64,000 bases of DNA from Mycolicibacterium confluentis (GTDB lineage Bacteria; Actinomycetota; Actinomycetes; Mycobacteriales; Mycobacteriaceae), in NCBI RefSeq assembly GCF_010729895.1, contig NZ_AP022612.1:5704001-5768000 (forward strand). Direction: 5' to 3'. The notes below the pieces were generated by a model that made no database searches, was not told the DNA's origin, and was given only the letters and a program-made list of their open reading frames with translations. The position numbers and the translations under genes are program-made. The stretch's first letter is position 1; each line of letters begins with the position of its first letter. Below are positions 28,237 through 36,970 of the stretch, in pieces.

Positions 28237-29612
28237 CGCCGTTGCACCGCCTTCGCGTAGAGATCGAGCAGACGTGAATCCGGGTCGTAGGTCTTCTTGA
28301 TGGTTCGGTAGGTGGCCCCTCCGTAGAGGTCGTCGAATTCCTCAGGGCTGTAATAGGCGTCGGAGTACAGCGACTTGTGCCCGTCGAGTTCGCTGACCTT
28401 GGCCTCGATGAGGCGATTGGTGTGGCCCGGCGTCGGGCCCACCGGCACCGACGACCAGAAGCCGACGTTGACGTAGGTGTGGCCGGGTTGCAGCGGATAC
28501 AGCGGCCAGCGATCCTGGCCGCGTAACCGCAGTGGGCACAACCAGATCGGCTCGATGGGCACGTTCGTCAGGAACCATTCGACGAACTCGGCCGTCCGCT
28601 CGACCGGCACCTCCACGTCCTGGACCACCCTCTCGCGGGGCGGGCGACCATTGCGCTTCTCGATGCGGTCGGCGATGTTGAACCGCTGGTCGTAGCCGAT
28701 CAGCTTCCAGTAGACGCTGCTGCGCCGGTAGCGCCGCGGCCACCACCGGCGGATCCGCGGGTTCTGCGCGCCGAATGCCCGGGAACACCAGAACCAGTCG
28801 GTGTCCCACCGCCACAGGTAGTCGTGGATGGTCAGTCGGTCGTGCTTGGCGCCCTCGGCGTGCTGAATGGAGCGGTAGTAGATCTGGTCACCGGTGTAGT
28901 CGCTGACCGGACCGGAGACGCTGGTCTGGCGGCCGAGGCACAGGTAGGACTCGTCGGCGCTGAACACCACGCCGTCGAGGTAATCGACCGCAACGCCGTT
29001 GTGGCCGCCCGTCTCCACGATGTGCTCGAGGGCTTCGACCAGGTCGGGCACCGAATGGAACCGCACGTGCTCGAGGGCGACGAACGGCTTCACCGGTTCG
29101 AGTTCGATCTTCAACCGCACGGAATAGCCCAGCGTGCCATAGGAGTTGGGGAACGCGCGGAACAGATCCGGGTGGCGGTCGGGTGCCGCCGTGACGATCT
29201 GCCCGTCGCCGGTCAGGATGTCCATCTCCAGCACGGACTCGTGCGGCAGACCGTTGCGGAATGACGTCGACTCGATACCCAGGCCGGTGACGGCACCGCC
29301 CAGCGTGATGGTCTTCAACTGCGGAACCACCAGTGGCGACAACCCGTACGGCAGCGTGGCCGCGACCAGATCCTCATATGTGCACATGCCGGCGACGTCG
29401 GCTGTGCGGTTGTGTGCGTCGACGGAGATGACGCCGGTCAGGCCGGAGACGTCGAGGCCTGGTGCGGTGCTCTTGGCGCGGGTCCGGAACAGGTTCGACG
29501 TCTGTTTGGCCAGTCGGATAGTCGCTGCCGCGGGAATCGCGCGGTAGCTGCGTAGAAGGCGCTCCACGCCGCGGGCGTGGGCTGACGGTGCGTCGGTTTC
29601 CAGAACAGACAC
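28233..29612 (-). CDS. FAD-binding oxidoreductase (DWARF1/TmsA-like)
   Basis: FAD_binding_4-type flavoenzyme, 459 aa. FAD domain with GLDVSGLTGVISVDAHNRTA, KTITLGGAVTGLGIESTSF and DILTGDGQIVTA. The sequence resembles DHCR24/DWARF1-like enzymes that reduce C=C bonds in lipids. It precedes and overlaps the methyltransferase gene, and the pair probably makes a branched or modified fatty acid at the membrane. GTG 29612 is preceded at 6 nt by a -10-like box, giving a likely leaderless mRNA. Confidence 0.86.
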   Translation of the reverse strand: MSVLETDAPSAHARGVERLLRSYRAIPAAATIRLAKQTSNLFRTRAKSTAPGLDVSGLTGVISVDAHNRTADVAGMCTYEDLVAATLPYGLSPLVVPQLKTITLGGAVTGLGIESTSFRNGLPHESVLEMDILTGDGQIVTAAPDRHPDLFRAFPNSYGTLGYSVRLKIELEPVKPFVALEHVRFHSVPDLVEALEHIVETGGHNGVAVDYLDGVVFSADESYLCLGRQTSVSGPVSDYTGDQIYYRSIQHAEGAKHDRLTIHDYLWRWDTDWFWCSRAFGAQNPRIRRWWPRRYRRSSVYWKLIGYDQRFNIADRIEKRNGRPPRERVVQDVEVPVERTAEFVEWFLTNVPIEPIWLCPLRLRGQDRWPLYPLQPGHTYVNVGFWSSVPVGPTPGHTNRLIEAKVSELDGHKSLYSDAYYSPEEFDDLYGGATYRTIKKTYDPDSRLLDLYAKAVQRR

Positions 29613-29618
29613 GGATAT

Positions 29619-29624
29619 ACGCTA
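29619..29624 (-). promoter_or_regulatory. -10 hexamer for leaderless FAD oxidoreductase gene
   Basis: TAGCGT, 6-nt spacer ATATCC, then GTG 29612. No ribosome site seen. Confidence 0.5.
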
Positions 29625-29681
29625 GTCGCAGGGCGCGGTCCACGCGACCGCACGAACCACAACGAGGAGTTTTTACGAATC

Positions 29682-30119
29682 ATGGGACAGGTCAGCGCGT
29701 CCAGCACGGTCCTGATCAATGCCGCTCCCGACGCGGTGCTCGCCGCCGTCGCCGATTATCAGACGGTTCGCCCGAAAATCCTGTCGTCGCAGTACAGCGG
29801 CTACGAGGTGCTGCAGGGCGGCGTGGGTGCGGGCACGGTGGTGAAGTGGAAGCTCCAGGCCACCAAGTCGCGCGTCCGTGAGGTGCAGAACTCCGTCGAC
29901 GTCGCGGGTAAGACCGTCATCGAGAAGGACGCCAACTCGTCGATGGTGACCAACTGGACCGTCGCGCCGGCGGGCGCGGGATCGACCGTCACCACCAAGA
30001 CCACCTGGACCGGCGCCGGCGGCGTCAAGGGGTTCTTCGAGAAGACCTTCGCGCCGTTGGGGCTGAAGAAGATACAGGCCGAGGTGCTGGAGAACCTGAA
30101 GAAGGAACTCGAAGCCTGA
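29682..30119 (+). CDS. SRPBCC-fold protein (Rv3718c-type)
   Basis: Small START/polyketide-cyclase-like protein, 145 aa, with the expected beta-sheet and long C-terminal helix (GLKKIQAEVLENLKKELEA). N-terminal VSASSTVLINAAPDAVLAAV is typical of the SRPBCC superfamily, which binds hydrophobic ligands. Ribosome site GAGGAG upstream of ATG 29682. Divergent from the lipid-modifying pair, so lipid binding is plausible but not shown. Confidence 0.82.
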   Translation: MGQVSASSTVLINAAPDAVLAAVADYQTVRPKILSSQYSGYEVLQGGVGAGTVVKWKLQATKSRVREVQNSVDVAGKTVIEKDANSSMVTNWTVAPAGAGSTVTTKTTWTGAGGVKGFFEKTFAPLGLKKIQAEVLENLKKELEA

Positions 30120-30132
30120 CCAGCGGTCAGCC

Positions 30133-30891
30133 TCAGCTGACGGCGGCGGGCTGCGTCGCCAGGTAGGTCGTGATGCCCCGCACCACGGCACTGGCGTACT
30201 TCTGCCGTCCCTCCGGCGACTTCATCAGCGCCGAGTCGGCCGGGTTCTTCATGTTGCCCAGCTCGACCAGGACCGACGGGTACTGCGCCAGGTTGAGCCC
30301 CGCGATGTCTGAGCGGGGGTTCAGCCCATTGGAGCCGATGTAATTCGACGCGGGGATGCCGGAAGCCACCAGTTGGTCCCGCATGGTGGTGGCCAGGCGT
30401 ACCGCGGGCCCGGCCTGGGCCTGGTTCAGCGGTGGGTTGGAATACAGGACGTGGAATCCGCGCCCCGACGGCGGTCCACCGTCGGCGTGCACCGACACGA
30501 TGGCGTGGGGCTGGACCGAGTTGGCCAGCGCCGCGCGTTCGTCGACGCAGGGGCCCGCGGAGCTGTCGTCGCCGCGGGACATCGCGGTGCGGACGCCGTA
30601 CTTCATCAGTTCCGCGCGGATCCGCAGCGTGGTGTCCCAGGTGAACGAGTGTTCGGTGAACCCGTCCTCGGTCGCGGTGCCGCTGGTCTGGCAGTCCTTG
30701 GTGCCGCCGCGGCCGGTGGGCACCTGCTTGCCGTTGCCGTCGTTGACGGCGTTGTGCCCGGGGTCGAGGAAGACGATCATCCCGGCGATCGACGGTGCGG
30801 CGACGGCGGTGGGCGAGATCATCACGGACGCGGCGACGAGCACGCCGGCGGCGAGCGGCGCGCCGACACGCAGGCAGGCTGGTATGGGCAC
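30133..30891 (-). CDS. ami1: N-acetylmuramoyl-L-alanine amidase (Rv3717-type)
   Basis: Exported zinc amidase that cuts the bond between muramic acid and the stem peptide of peptidoglycan. 252 aa, signal peptide with core [15 protein letters not shown] and cleavage near AVAAP. Amidase_3 zinc/catalytic residues: FLDPGHNA (His), DGFTEHSF (Glu), IVSVHADGG (His), [10 protein letters not shown] (catalytic Glu). As in Rv3717, there is no separate cell-wall binding domain. GTG 30891 with a -10 box 6 nt upstream. Convergent with the SRPBCC gene. Confidence 0.92.
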   Translation of the reverse strand: MPIPACLRVGAPLAAGVLVAASVMISPTAVAAPSIAGMIVFLDPGHNAVNDGNGKQVPTGRGGTKDCQTSGTATEDGFTEHSFTWDTTLRIRAELMKYGVRTAMSRGDDSSAGPCVDERAALANSVQPHAIVSVHADGGPPSGRGFHVLYSNPPLNQAQAGPAVRLATTMRDQLVASGIPASNYIGSNGLNPRSDIAGLNLAQYPSVLVELGNMKNPADSALMKSPEGRQKYASAVVRGITTYLATQPAAVS

Positions 30892-30897
30892 TGCGCC

Positions 30898-30903
30898 ACC
30901 GTA
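30898..30903 (-). promoter_or_regulatory. -10 hexamer for leaderless amidase gene
   Basis: TACGGT, 6-nt spacer GGCGCA, then GTG 30891. Fits a leaderless start. Confidence 0.45.
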
Positions 30904-31001
30904 GCCTCCTGACGACTACGCTTGAAGCGCCGAGCGTGCTGGATCGCCCATGCGAAACCAAGTCGAGACTCGGCCGCAACCAACATGTGAAGGGACCAGG
31001 C

Positions 31002-31340
31002 ATGCAACCCGGTGGAGGCGCACCCGACATGTCCGCTCTGCTCGCGCAGGCGCAGCAGATGCAGCAGCAGTTGATGGAGGCGCAGGAGAAGCTCGCCAAC
31101 ACCGAGGTGCACGGTCAGGCCGGTGGCGGCCTGGTGCAGGTGACGGTCAAGGGCAGCGGCGAAGTCGTCGGCATCGCGATCGACCCCAAGGTGATCGACC
31201 CTTCCGACCCCGAGACGCTGCAGGATCTGATCGTCGGTGCGCTCGCGGACGCGTCCTCGCAGGTGACGATCCTGGCACAGTCCAAGCTGGGTCCGCTGGC
31301 CGGCGGCATGGGCAACGCGCTGGGGATGCCGGGGTTCTGA
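31002..31340 (+). CDS. ybaB: YbaB/EbfC nucleoid-associated protein
   Basis: Small DNA-binding protein, 112 aa, usually encoded beside recR. Helical Gln-rich segment [19 protein letters not shown], then a beta domain with [19 protein letters not shown] and the closing helix with [11 protein letters not shown] 31002 has GAAGGGA ~7 nt upstream. One base separates its stop from the recR start, so the two are cotranscribed and probably translationally coupled. Confidence 0.92.
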   Translation: MQPGGGAPDMSALLAQAQQMQQQLMEAQEKLANTEVHGQAGGGLVQVTVKGSGEVVGIAIDPKVIDPSDPETLQDLIVGALADASSQVTILAQSKLGPLAGGMGNALGMPGF

Positions 31341-31341
31341 C

Positions 31342-31953
31342 TTGTTCGAAGGCCCCGTCCAGGACTTGATCGACGAGCTGGGCAAGCTTCCCGGCATCGG
31401 TCCGAAGAGCGCGCAGCGCATCGCCTTCCACCTTTTGTCGGTGGAACCGCCGGATATCGACCGGCTGACCGCGGTGCTGGGGCGGGTCCGGGACGGGGTG
31501 ACGTTCTGCGATATGTGCGGCAACGTCTCCGACGAGCAGCGCTGCCGCATCTGCAAAGATCCGCGCCGCGACGGCACGCTGGTGTGCGTCGTCGAGGAGC
31601 CCAAGGATGTTCAGGCCGTCGAGCGCACGCGGGAGTTCCGCGGCCGCTACCACGTGCTCGGTGGCGCGCTGGACCCGTTGTCCGGGGTGGGGCCCGAGCA
31701 GTTGCGGATCCGTGAGCTGCTCAACCGCATCGGTGAGCGCATCGACGGCGTCGACATCACCGAGGTCATCATCGCCACGGACCCCAACACCGAGGGCGAG
31801 GCGACCGCGACCTATCTGGTCCGCATGCTGCGCGACATCCCGGGGCTGAGCGTCACGCGCATCGCGTCCGGGCTGCCGATGGGCGGTGACCTGGAGTTCG
31901 CCGACGAGTTGACGCTGGGCCGGGCGCTGGCCGGCCGCCGTGCCATGGCCTAG
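31342..31953 (+). CDS. recR: Recombination protein RecR
   Basis: Recombination mediator that works with RecF/RecO at gaps in DNA, 203 aa. HhH element [19 protein letters not shown], zinc finger [16 protein letters not shown], Toprim domain with [16 protein letters not shown] and [13 protein letters not shown]. The start is TTG 31342, aligned with the known mycobacterial N-terminus [10 protein letters not shown]. Its last codons are part of a 35-bp tandem duplication. Confidence 0.95.
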   Translation: MFEGPVQDLIDELGKLPGIGPKSAQRIAFHLLSVEPPDIDRLTAVLGRVRDGVTFCDMCGNVSDEQRCRICKDPRRDGTLVCVVEEPKDVQAVERTREFRGRYHVLGGALDPLSGVGPEQLRIRELLNRIGERIDGVDITEVIIATDPNTEGEATATYLVRMLRDIPGLSVTRIASGLPMGGDLEFADELTLGRALAGRRAMA

Positions 31954-32011
31954 GTTTCCCGCGCCCATTTGTGCACGCCATGGCCTAGGTTTCCCGAGCC
32001 CATTTGTGCAC
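31942..32011 (+). repeat. 35-bp tandem duplication at the recR 3' end
   Basis: Two head-to-tail copies, 31942-31976 and 31977-32011, beginning GCCATGGCCTAGG and ending TTGTGCAC, differ at a single base. The first copy holds the recR stop codon and the second lies in the intergenic DNA, so this looks like a recent replication slippage or unequal exchange. Confidence 0.85.
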
Positions 32012-32073
32012 GTCAGGCCCCGTTCCAGCCCGCATCCCGCACGCCAGCACCCAATTTCCCCGCGCTCTTTCCC

Positions 32074-32135
32074 GCGACACTTAAACGATTGCGAGAACAC
32101 GCCGGGGACGGTCGCAGACGTTTAAGTCTCGGCGC
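32074..32135 (+). repeat. 62-bp hairpin repeat, copy 1
   Basis: Begins GCGACACTTAAACG and ends CGTTTAAGTCTCGGCGC. Arms ACTTAAACG/CGTTTAAGT pair, and an inner TTGCGA/TCGCA extends the stem with two mismatches. It ends 53 nt before the DUF559 gene. See copies 2 and 3 at 33126 and 63499. Confidence 0.85.
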
Positions 32136-32188
32136 CAGTTGCCCGTCGCTCGGCGGAGTTTGTCGGCCGGTGGTGGCAGTTTCAGCCC

Positions 32189-33085
32189 ATGGACGACGTT
32201 TTTCTGGGGAGTCGAGCGGTCCGGGCCGGACTTGTCACGCCATACCAACTCCGCACGGCCTACTCCTCGATGTTTCCGGACGTCTACGGCGAGGCGGGCA
32301 GTGTGCCTTCGCTGCGGGCACGGACTCGCGGAGCATGGTTGTGGTCACGGGAGCGCGGTGTTGTCGCGGGCGTCGCCGCAGCAGCCCTGCACGGCGCCGA
32401 CTGGGTGGATGTTGACGAGCCGATAGAACTGATCTGGCGGAACACCAATCCGCCAGTGGGCGTACGGACTCGCAACGAACGTATCGCTGACGACGAGATC
32501 GTTTGGCGGTCAGGGATTCTCACGACTTCCGATGCTCGCACCGCCTTCGATCTTGGGCGGCGGCGCGATCGTTTCGAAGCACTGGGACGGCTCGATAGTC
32601 TCGCGCGGGCCACGGCGTTCTCCACGGCCAAGGTGTCTGCGTTGATCGACCGCTATCCCGGAGCCCGCGGAGTGCGCCAGTTGCGGGAGTTGCTGACGCT
32701 GGTGGATCGGAAGGCGGCATCGCCGAGGGAGAGTTGGCTGCGGTTGAAGCTACTCGATGCGGGCTTCCCAGCGATTGCGACCCAGATAGCAGTGGGCGTC
32801 GATCGCATCCTGGTCGGGATCCTGGACATGGGTTGGGAGGAGTACAAGGTGGCGGCCGAGTACGACGGGGATCAGCATCGATATGACCGCCGGCAGTACC
32901 TGCGGGACCAGCGTCGACTGCCCAGGTTGCAGAAGGCCGGTTGGATCGTGATTCGGGTTGTCGCAGAAGACCGCATCGAAGACGTCATCGCTGGTGTCGA
33001 CGAGGCGCTCCGCAGCCGAGGATGGCGTCCCGGGGTCGAGGCTGCCAGCAACGCGCGGGGACGTCCGTCGGGCCTGGTGGCCTGA
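32189..33085 (+). CDS. DUF559 / AbiEi-antitoxin-like protein
   Basis: Protein of 298 aa of a family very common in mycobacteria. N-terminal ~1-90 resembles the winged-helix part of AbiEi-type antitoxin proteins (GVVAGVAAAALHGADWVD). The C-terminal ~175-280 is DUF559-like, related to Vsr/PD-(D/E)XK nucleases: SPRESWLRLKLLDAGF, ILDMGWEEYKVAAEYDGDQH and LQKAGWIVIRVVAED give the expected E, D and E-x-D/H positions. Function unproven. The gene is bracketed by two copies of a 62-bp hairpin repeat in direct orientation. No partner toxin gene is seen beside it. Confidence 0.75.
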   Translation: MDDVFLGSRAVRAGLVTPYQLRTAYSSMFPDVYGEAGSVPSLRARTRGAWLWSRERGVVAGVAAAALHGADWVDVDEPIELIWRNTNPPVGVRTRNERIADDEIVWRSGILTTSDARTAFDLGRRRDRFEALGRLDSLARATAFSTAKVSALIDRYPGARGVRQLRELLTLVDRKAASPRESWLRLKLLDAGFPAIATQIAVGVDRILVGILDMGWEEYKVAAEYDGDQHRYDRRQYLRDQRRLPRLQKAGWIVIRVVAEDRIEDVIAGVDEALRSRGWRPGVEAASNARGRPSGLVA

Positions 33086-33125
33086 CCCCGGGGTCGAAGG
33101 TGCGGGGGCTGGGCCAGACCTGAAC

Positions 33126-33187
33126 GCGACACTTAAACCATTGCGAAGACACACCGGGTCACGTCGCAAAGGTTTAAGTCTCGGCGC
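33126..33187 (+). repeat. 62-bp hairpin repeat, copy 2
   Basis: Begins GCGACACTTAAACC and ends GGTTTAAGTCTCGGCGC. Relative to copy 1, the closing base pair changed from G-C to C-G on both arms, which keeps pairing. Inner stem TTGCGA/TCGCAA with one mismatch. It starts 41 nt after the DUF559 stop, in the same orientation as copy 1. Confidence 0.85.
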
Positions 33188-33252
33188 GAGGTGCGAGGTG
33201 CGGGGTGCGAGGGCGAGAGGCGAGGAGCGGGGGGCGAGGTGCGAGGAGCGGT
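33186..33252. repeat. G-rich low-complexity heptamer array
   Basis: Degenerate tandem units of GCGAGGT/GCGAGGA type directly abut hairpin copy 2. The intergenic stretch 33086-33363 holds only these two elements; no gene is seen there. Confidence 0.6.
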
Positions 33253-33363
33253 GGGCGCGCTGCGAATCACCCGGGGAAGCGCCAGGTCAGGCCAGTGCCG
33301 GGGCCAGGATGAGCTCGGTGCGGGACTGAGGAGTGGCTGGCGAGGGCGAAATGGGGAGGCCGC

Positions 33364-34071
33364 CTAGACCCGGCGCGGTGCCGCCAAGCGCTCCCGCCGC
33401 AACTGCTCCACCTCGGGCAGCTCCAACGGCTCCAACGGTCCGACGACGGTCGACAGCAGATGGTCCGCCAACTCCGGATTGCGGGCCAGGCAGCAGCCGT
33501 GCAGGTACGTCGCGACCACCGACCCCTGCACCGCGCCGTCATACCCGTCGCCCAGGCGGTTGCCCGCACCCTTGGTCACGGCGGCAAGGGGACGAGCGGA
33601 CGACCCGAGGACGGTCCCGCCGCGGTGGTTCTCAAAACCCGTCAGCGGTTGGGTGAGCCCGTCGATCAATGGCGTGGATGCGACCTCGCCGATCGTCCGA
33701 GTCTCCTGCGGCGACGTCGTGACGTCCAGCAGGCCGACGCCCTCGACCCGTTCACCGGCCGACGTCTCATACCAGTGCCCGAGCACCTGGATGGCCGCAC
33801 AGATCGCGAGCACCGGCGCACCGCGGTCAGCGGCGCGCTGCAGGCCCGGGTACCGGATCAGGTGCTTGGTGGCCAACCGCTGCGCGTAATCCTCGGCACC
33901 GCCGAGCGTGTAGAGGTCCAGCGACTCGGGCACAGGGTCGGACAGCGTGATCTCAACGATCTCGGCGTCGATCCCGCGCAGACGCAACCGCTGCCGCAGC
34001 ACCACGGCGTTGCCCCCGTCGCCGTAGGTCCCCATCACGTCGGGCAGCACCAACCCGATCTGCACGGTCAT
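33364..34071 (-). CDS. gatD: Lipid II isoglutaminyl synthase, glutaminase subunit GatD
   Basis: CobQ/CobB-like glutamine amidotransferase, 235 aa, that supplies ammonia for amidation of the D-Glu in lipid II. Nucleophile Cys in VLAICAAIQVLG, His in VVATYLHGCCLARN, with YTLGGAEDY upstream. ATG 34071 overlaps the murT stop (TCAT), and the two subunits act as a heterodimer in the cytoplasm. Matches Rv3713, formerly called cobQ2. Confidence 0.93.
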   Translation of the reverse strand: MTVQIGLVLPDVMGTYGDGGNAVVLRQRLRLRGIDAEIVEITLSDPVPESLDLYTLGGAEDYAQRLATKHLIRYPGLQRAADRGAPVLAICAAIQVLGHWYETSAGERVEGVGLLDVTTSPQETRTIGEVASTPLIDGLTQPLTGFENHRGGTVLGSSARPLAAVTKGAGNRLGDGYDGAVQGSVVATYLHGCCLARNPELADHLLSTVVGPLEPLELPEVEQLRRERLAAPRRV

Positions 34072-35288
34072 GACAACCGCCGATTTAACTGCAGGAACGC
34101 CGTATAGTTGGCGACGACCTCGACGTGCCCGGCCGGGCACGACGCGATGGCCGCCATGGTGTCGTGCACCAGTGTGTGCCCGACGCCGGCGTACCCCAGT
34201 CGCACCGCGAGGTCGGTGCCGCGTTCACCGGCGGCGACGACGGGGCGCTCCACGAAGTGCTCGAAGTTGACGTCCCACAGCCAGGACAGATCCTCGCCGT
34301 CGGGCACCTGCCCGTTGACCGAGATCACCACGCCCGCGGCCGACGGGTCGACCATGGACAGCGCCTCCTGCCAGCCCGCGGGGTTCTTGGCCAGCAGCAC
34401 CCGCACGGTGTGGTCGCCCACCCGCACGGTCCGGTAGCGGCCGGCGACCTCGTCGACGCCCGAGACGGCGGCGACGGCGGCCACCGGATCGGCGCCCAGG
34501 GTGACGGCCGCGGCCACGGCCTGCGCGGCGTTGCCACGGTTGACCGCTCCAGGCAGCGCGAGGGTCATCGGCAGCGCCAGCCCGTCGGGGCCGTACAGCG
34601 TCTTCTCGTCGAACCACCACTGCGGGCTGGGCCGCTTGAAGTCGGTGCCCGTCGAGGACCAGTCGCTGCCCTCGCGGACGATGATCTCCCCGCTGCGCGG
34701 GCAGCTCACGGAGTCGTTGGACCAGCTTCCGCCGGCGGCCACCCAGACGACGTTGGGGCAGTCGTAGGCGGCCGAGGTCATCAGCACGTCGTCACAGTTG
34801 GCGACGACGACGGCGTCGGGATGACGCGCCAGGCCCGCGCGCAGGGTGCGTTCGATGTGGTTGATCTCACCCACGCGGTCAAGCTGGTCACGCGAGAGAT
34901 TGAGCAGCACGATGACCGCGGGATCGACCGCGTCGGAGACGTGCGGCACGTGCATCTCGTCGACTTCGAGGGCCGCCAGAGCGGCATCACGGCGCGCCGC
35001 CAGCGCGGCGACCAGGCCCGCGTCCATGTTGGCGCCCTCGGCGTTGGTGGCGACATCGCCCAGGGTGGCGAGCGCGGCGGCGGCCATCCGAGTGGTCGTC
35101 GACTTGCCATTTGTGCCGGTCACGACCACTGAGCGACGTCCCTGGCCCAGTTGGCGCAGGATCGAGCGGTCCAGCGTCATGGCGATCAGGCCGCCGATCA
35201 TCGCGCCCGCGCCGCGGCCGGTCACCCGCGAGGCCCAGCGCGCGGTTGACCCCGCGGCCAGGGCCAGACGTCCTCGGGCGGTGATCAC
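34068..35288 (-). CDS. murT: Lipid II isoglutaminyl synthase, MurT subunit
   Basis: Mur-ligase-like catalytic subunit, 406 aa. ATP site VVVTGTNGKSTTTRM, central domain with LNLSRDQLDRVGEI, and a Cys-bearing insertion (ANCDDVL, DCPNVVW, SCPRSGEI) that in MurT forms a zinc ribbon; the fourth Cys appears to be Ser here. C-terminal DUF1727 domain includes GRYRTVRV and AKNPAGWQEAL. GTG 35288 has a TAGATT box 7 nt upstream. Essential pathway: amidated lipid II for cross-linking. Confidence 0.93.
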   Translation of the reverse strand: MITARGRLALAAGSTARWASRVTGRGAGAMIGGLIAMTLDRSILRQLGQGRRSVVVTGTNGKSTTTRMAAAALATLGDVATNAEGANMDAGLVAALAARRDAALAALEVDEMHVPHVSDAVDPAVIVLLNLSRDQLDRVGEINHIERTLRAGLARHPDAVVVANCDDVLMTSAAYDCPNVVWVAAGGSWSNDSVSCPRSGEIIVREGSDWSSTGTDFKRPSPQWWFDEKTLYGPDGLALPMTLALPGAVNRGNAAQAVAAAVTLGADPVAAVAAVSGVDEVAGRYRTVRVGDHTVRVLLAKNPAGWQEALSMVDPSAAGVVISVNGQVPDGEDLSWLWDVNFEHFVERPVVAAGERGTDLAVRLGYAGVGHTLVHDTMAAIASCPAGHVEVVANYTAFLQLNRRLS

Positions 35289-35295
35289 GGGAGTC

Positions 35296-35301
35296 AATCT
35301 A
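35296..35301 (-). promoter_or_regulatory. -10 hexamer for leaderless murT-gatD
   Basis: TAGATT, 7-nt spacer, then GTG 35288. Same hexamer and spacing as at gluQ. No ribosome site. Confidence 0.45.
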
Positions 35302-35364
35302 CTGAGGGGAGACACGGTTGCGCACAACGCCTGGTTTGTCACCGGTGCGTGCCATTCTGAGGCT

Positions 35365-36354
35365 GTGAGCCATTCCTGGGGCCGACCGGCTACAGCACCC
35401 GGTGAGGGCTGGGCCGTGGTCGATGTCGAGACGTCAGGTTTCCGTCCTGGCCAAGCCCGCGTGATCAGCGTCGCGGCGCTCGCGCTGGACGCGGACGGGC
35501 AGGTCGAGCAGTCCGTGGCCAGCCTGCTGAACCCGGGGGTCGATCCCGGGCCCACCCATGTGCACGGGTTGACGGCCGAGATGCTGGAGGATCAGCCGAC
35601 CTTCGACGAGATCGCCAGCGATCTGATGAGCCTGCTGCAGGGCCGCACCCTGGTCGCCCACAACGTGGCGTTCGACCACGGGTTCCTGGCGGCCGAGGCC
35701 GAGCTGGCCGGCGCGGTGCTGCCGGTGGACACCGTGATGTGCACGGTGGAACTGGCGCGACGGCTGGAACTGGGCCTGGACAACCTGCGCCTGGAGACGC
35801 TCGCGCGGCATTGGGGCGTGCCACAGACCCGTGCGCATGACGCGTTCGACGACGCGCTGGTCCTGTCGCGCCTGCTGACCCCCGCACTCGAGCGGGCCCG
35901 CGAGCGTGACGTGTGGTTGCCGGTGCGGCCCGCGATGCGGCGACGGTGGCCCAACGGGCGGGTGACGCACGAGGAGATTCGCCCGTTGAAGGCGTTGGCG
36001 TCGCGGATGCCGTGCCCGTACCAGAACCCGGGCCGATATGTGCGCGGTCGGCCGCTGGTGCAGGGCATGCGGGTCGCACTGTCCGCGGAATGCACCCGCA
36101 CGCACGAGGAACTGGTGGAGCGGATCCTGCACGCGGGCTTGGCCTATTGCGACAACGTCGATCCCGAGACGTCGCTGGTGATCTGCAATGAGGTGCGGCC
36201 CGAACAGGGAAAGGGCTTCCTGGCCAAGGAGTTCGGGGTTCCGGTGGTCTCCGACGGCGAGTTCATGGCGCACGTGGGAGACGTCGTCTGCGGAACGGGC
36301 ATAGAGGAGTTCGTCGACGCCACCGCCGACGGCGGTCAGTTCGCGCTGTTCTGA
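35365..36354 (+). CDS. dnaQ: DnaQ-like 3'-5' exonuclease with BRCT domain
   Basis: Exonuclease of the DEDD family, 329 aa, the length of Rv3711c. Exo motifs: VVDVETSGF (D, E), VAHNVAFDHGFL (D), RAHDAFDDALVL (H, D). C-terminal BRCT-like domain ~240-325 (GMRVALSAECTRTHEEL, ICNEVRPEQGKGFLAKE). Mycobacterial replication proofreading relies mainly on the DnaE1 PHP domain, so this protein is more likely accessory. Start GTG 35365. Divergent from murT. Confidence 0.9.
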   Translation: MSHSWGRPATAPGEGWAVVDVETSGFRPGQARVISVAALALDADGQVEQSVASLLNPGVDPGPTHVHGLTAEMLEDQPTFDEIASDLMSLLQGRTLVAHNVAFDHGFLAAEAELAGAVLPVDTVMCTVELARRLELGLDNLRLETLARHWGVPQTRAHDAFDDALVLSRLLTPALERARERDVWLPVRPAMRRRWPNGRVTHEEIRPLKALASRMPCPYQNPGRYVRGRPLVQGMRVALSAECTRTHEELVERILHAGLAYCDNVDPETSLVICNEVRPEQGKGFLAKEFGVPVVSDGEFMAHVGDVVCGTGIEEFVDATADGGQFALF

Positions 36355-36433
36355 AAAAGGTTGCGGGGCAGAGCAATCGGGACGCGGCCCGATGTGCCGT
36401 CACAGGACAGCGCATCGGACCACGTCGCCGAAA

Positions 36434-36826
36434 CTAGCTGAGCGCCTTGGCCTTCAAGGAGTTGAACTCGTCCTGCGAGATGGTCCCCGCATCGAGCAGT
36501 TCCTTGGCGTCGGCGATCTCCTGCGCCGGCGAGCGTCCCGCCGCCGTGCGGATGTATTTCTCCGTCTCGAGCTGGGCCTCGGAGGCGGCTCGCTGCGCCC
36601 GCAGTGCCATGCCGCGCCCGCGGGTGATCAGGTAGACGAAGGCGGTCAGGTACGGGAACACGACCAGGAAGATCACCCACACGGCCTTGAGCCAACCCGA
36701 CGTCTTGTGGTCACGCCAGAACAGATCGACGATGATGTTGAACATGATGATCAGGTACGCGATGAACGCGAAGATCACCAGCGAGTACCACAGCAGTCCC
36801 CAGAAAGCGTCCCAGTCGAAATGCAC
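36434..36826 (-). CDS. Membrane protein with PLDc_N and SHOCT domains
   Basis: Small protein, 130 aa. Two membrane spans (SLVIFAFIAYLIIMFNIIV; AVWVIFLVVFPYLTAFVYLI) make up a PLDc_N-type module, then a linker and a C-terminal SHOCT segment (IADAKELLDAGTISQDEFNSLKAKAL). Start GTG 36826 with AAGGAG at 6 nt. Function unknown; SHOCT segments are oligomerisation tails on many actinobacterial membrane proteins. Confidence 0.82.
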   Translation of the reverse strand: MHFDWDAFWGLLWYSLVIFAFIAYLIIMFNIIVDLFWRDHKTSGWLKAVWVIFLVVFPYLTAFVYLITRGRGMALRAQRAASEAQLETEKYIRTAAGRSPAQEIADAKELLDAGTISQDEFNSLKAKALS

Positions 36827-36917
36827 TTGAGGCTCCTTATTTCGATGCGACGCTGATGCGTCCCATTCCAGCGCGACAGCCTACTTCGCAAATTGACTCT
36901 TTGGTTGACAAAGCACT

Positions 36918-36949
36918 GCGGCCGGCTCGCTGGTGCACGAGCCGGCCGC
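36918..36949 (-). terminator. Hairpin terminator after eutH
   Basis: Perfect 12-bp stem GCGGCCGGCTCG / CGAGCCGGCCGC with an 8-nt loop, 21 nt beyond the eutH stop. Confidence 0.7.
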
Positions 36950-36970
36950 AATGAACCTCAGATCTGAATG

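Noticed and set aside
32074..33187. CRISPR array or insertion sequence near the hairpin repeats
   Set aside because: Repeats are not regularly spaced by spacers, no cas or transposase gene is present, and no target-site duplication could be shown.
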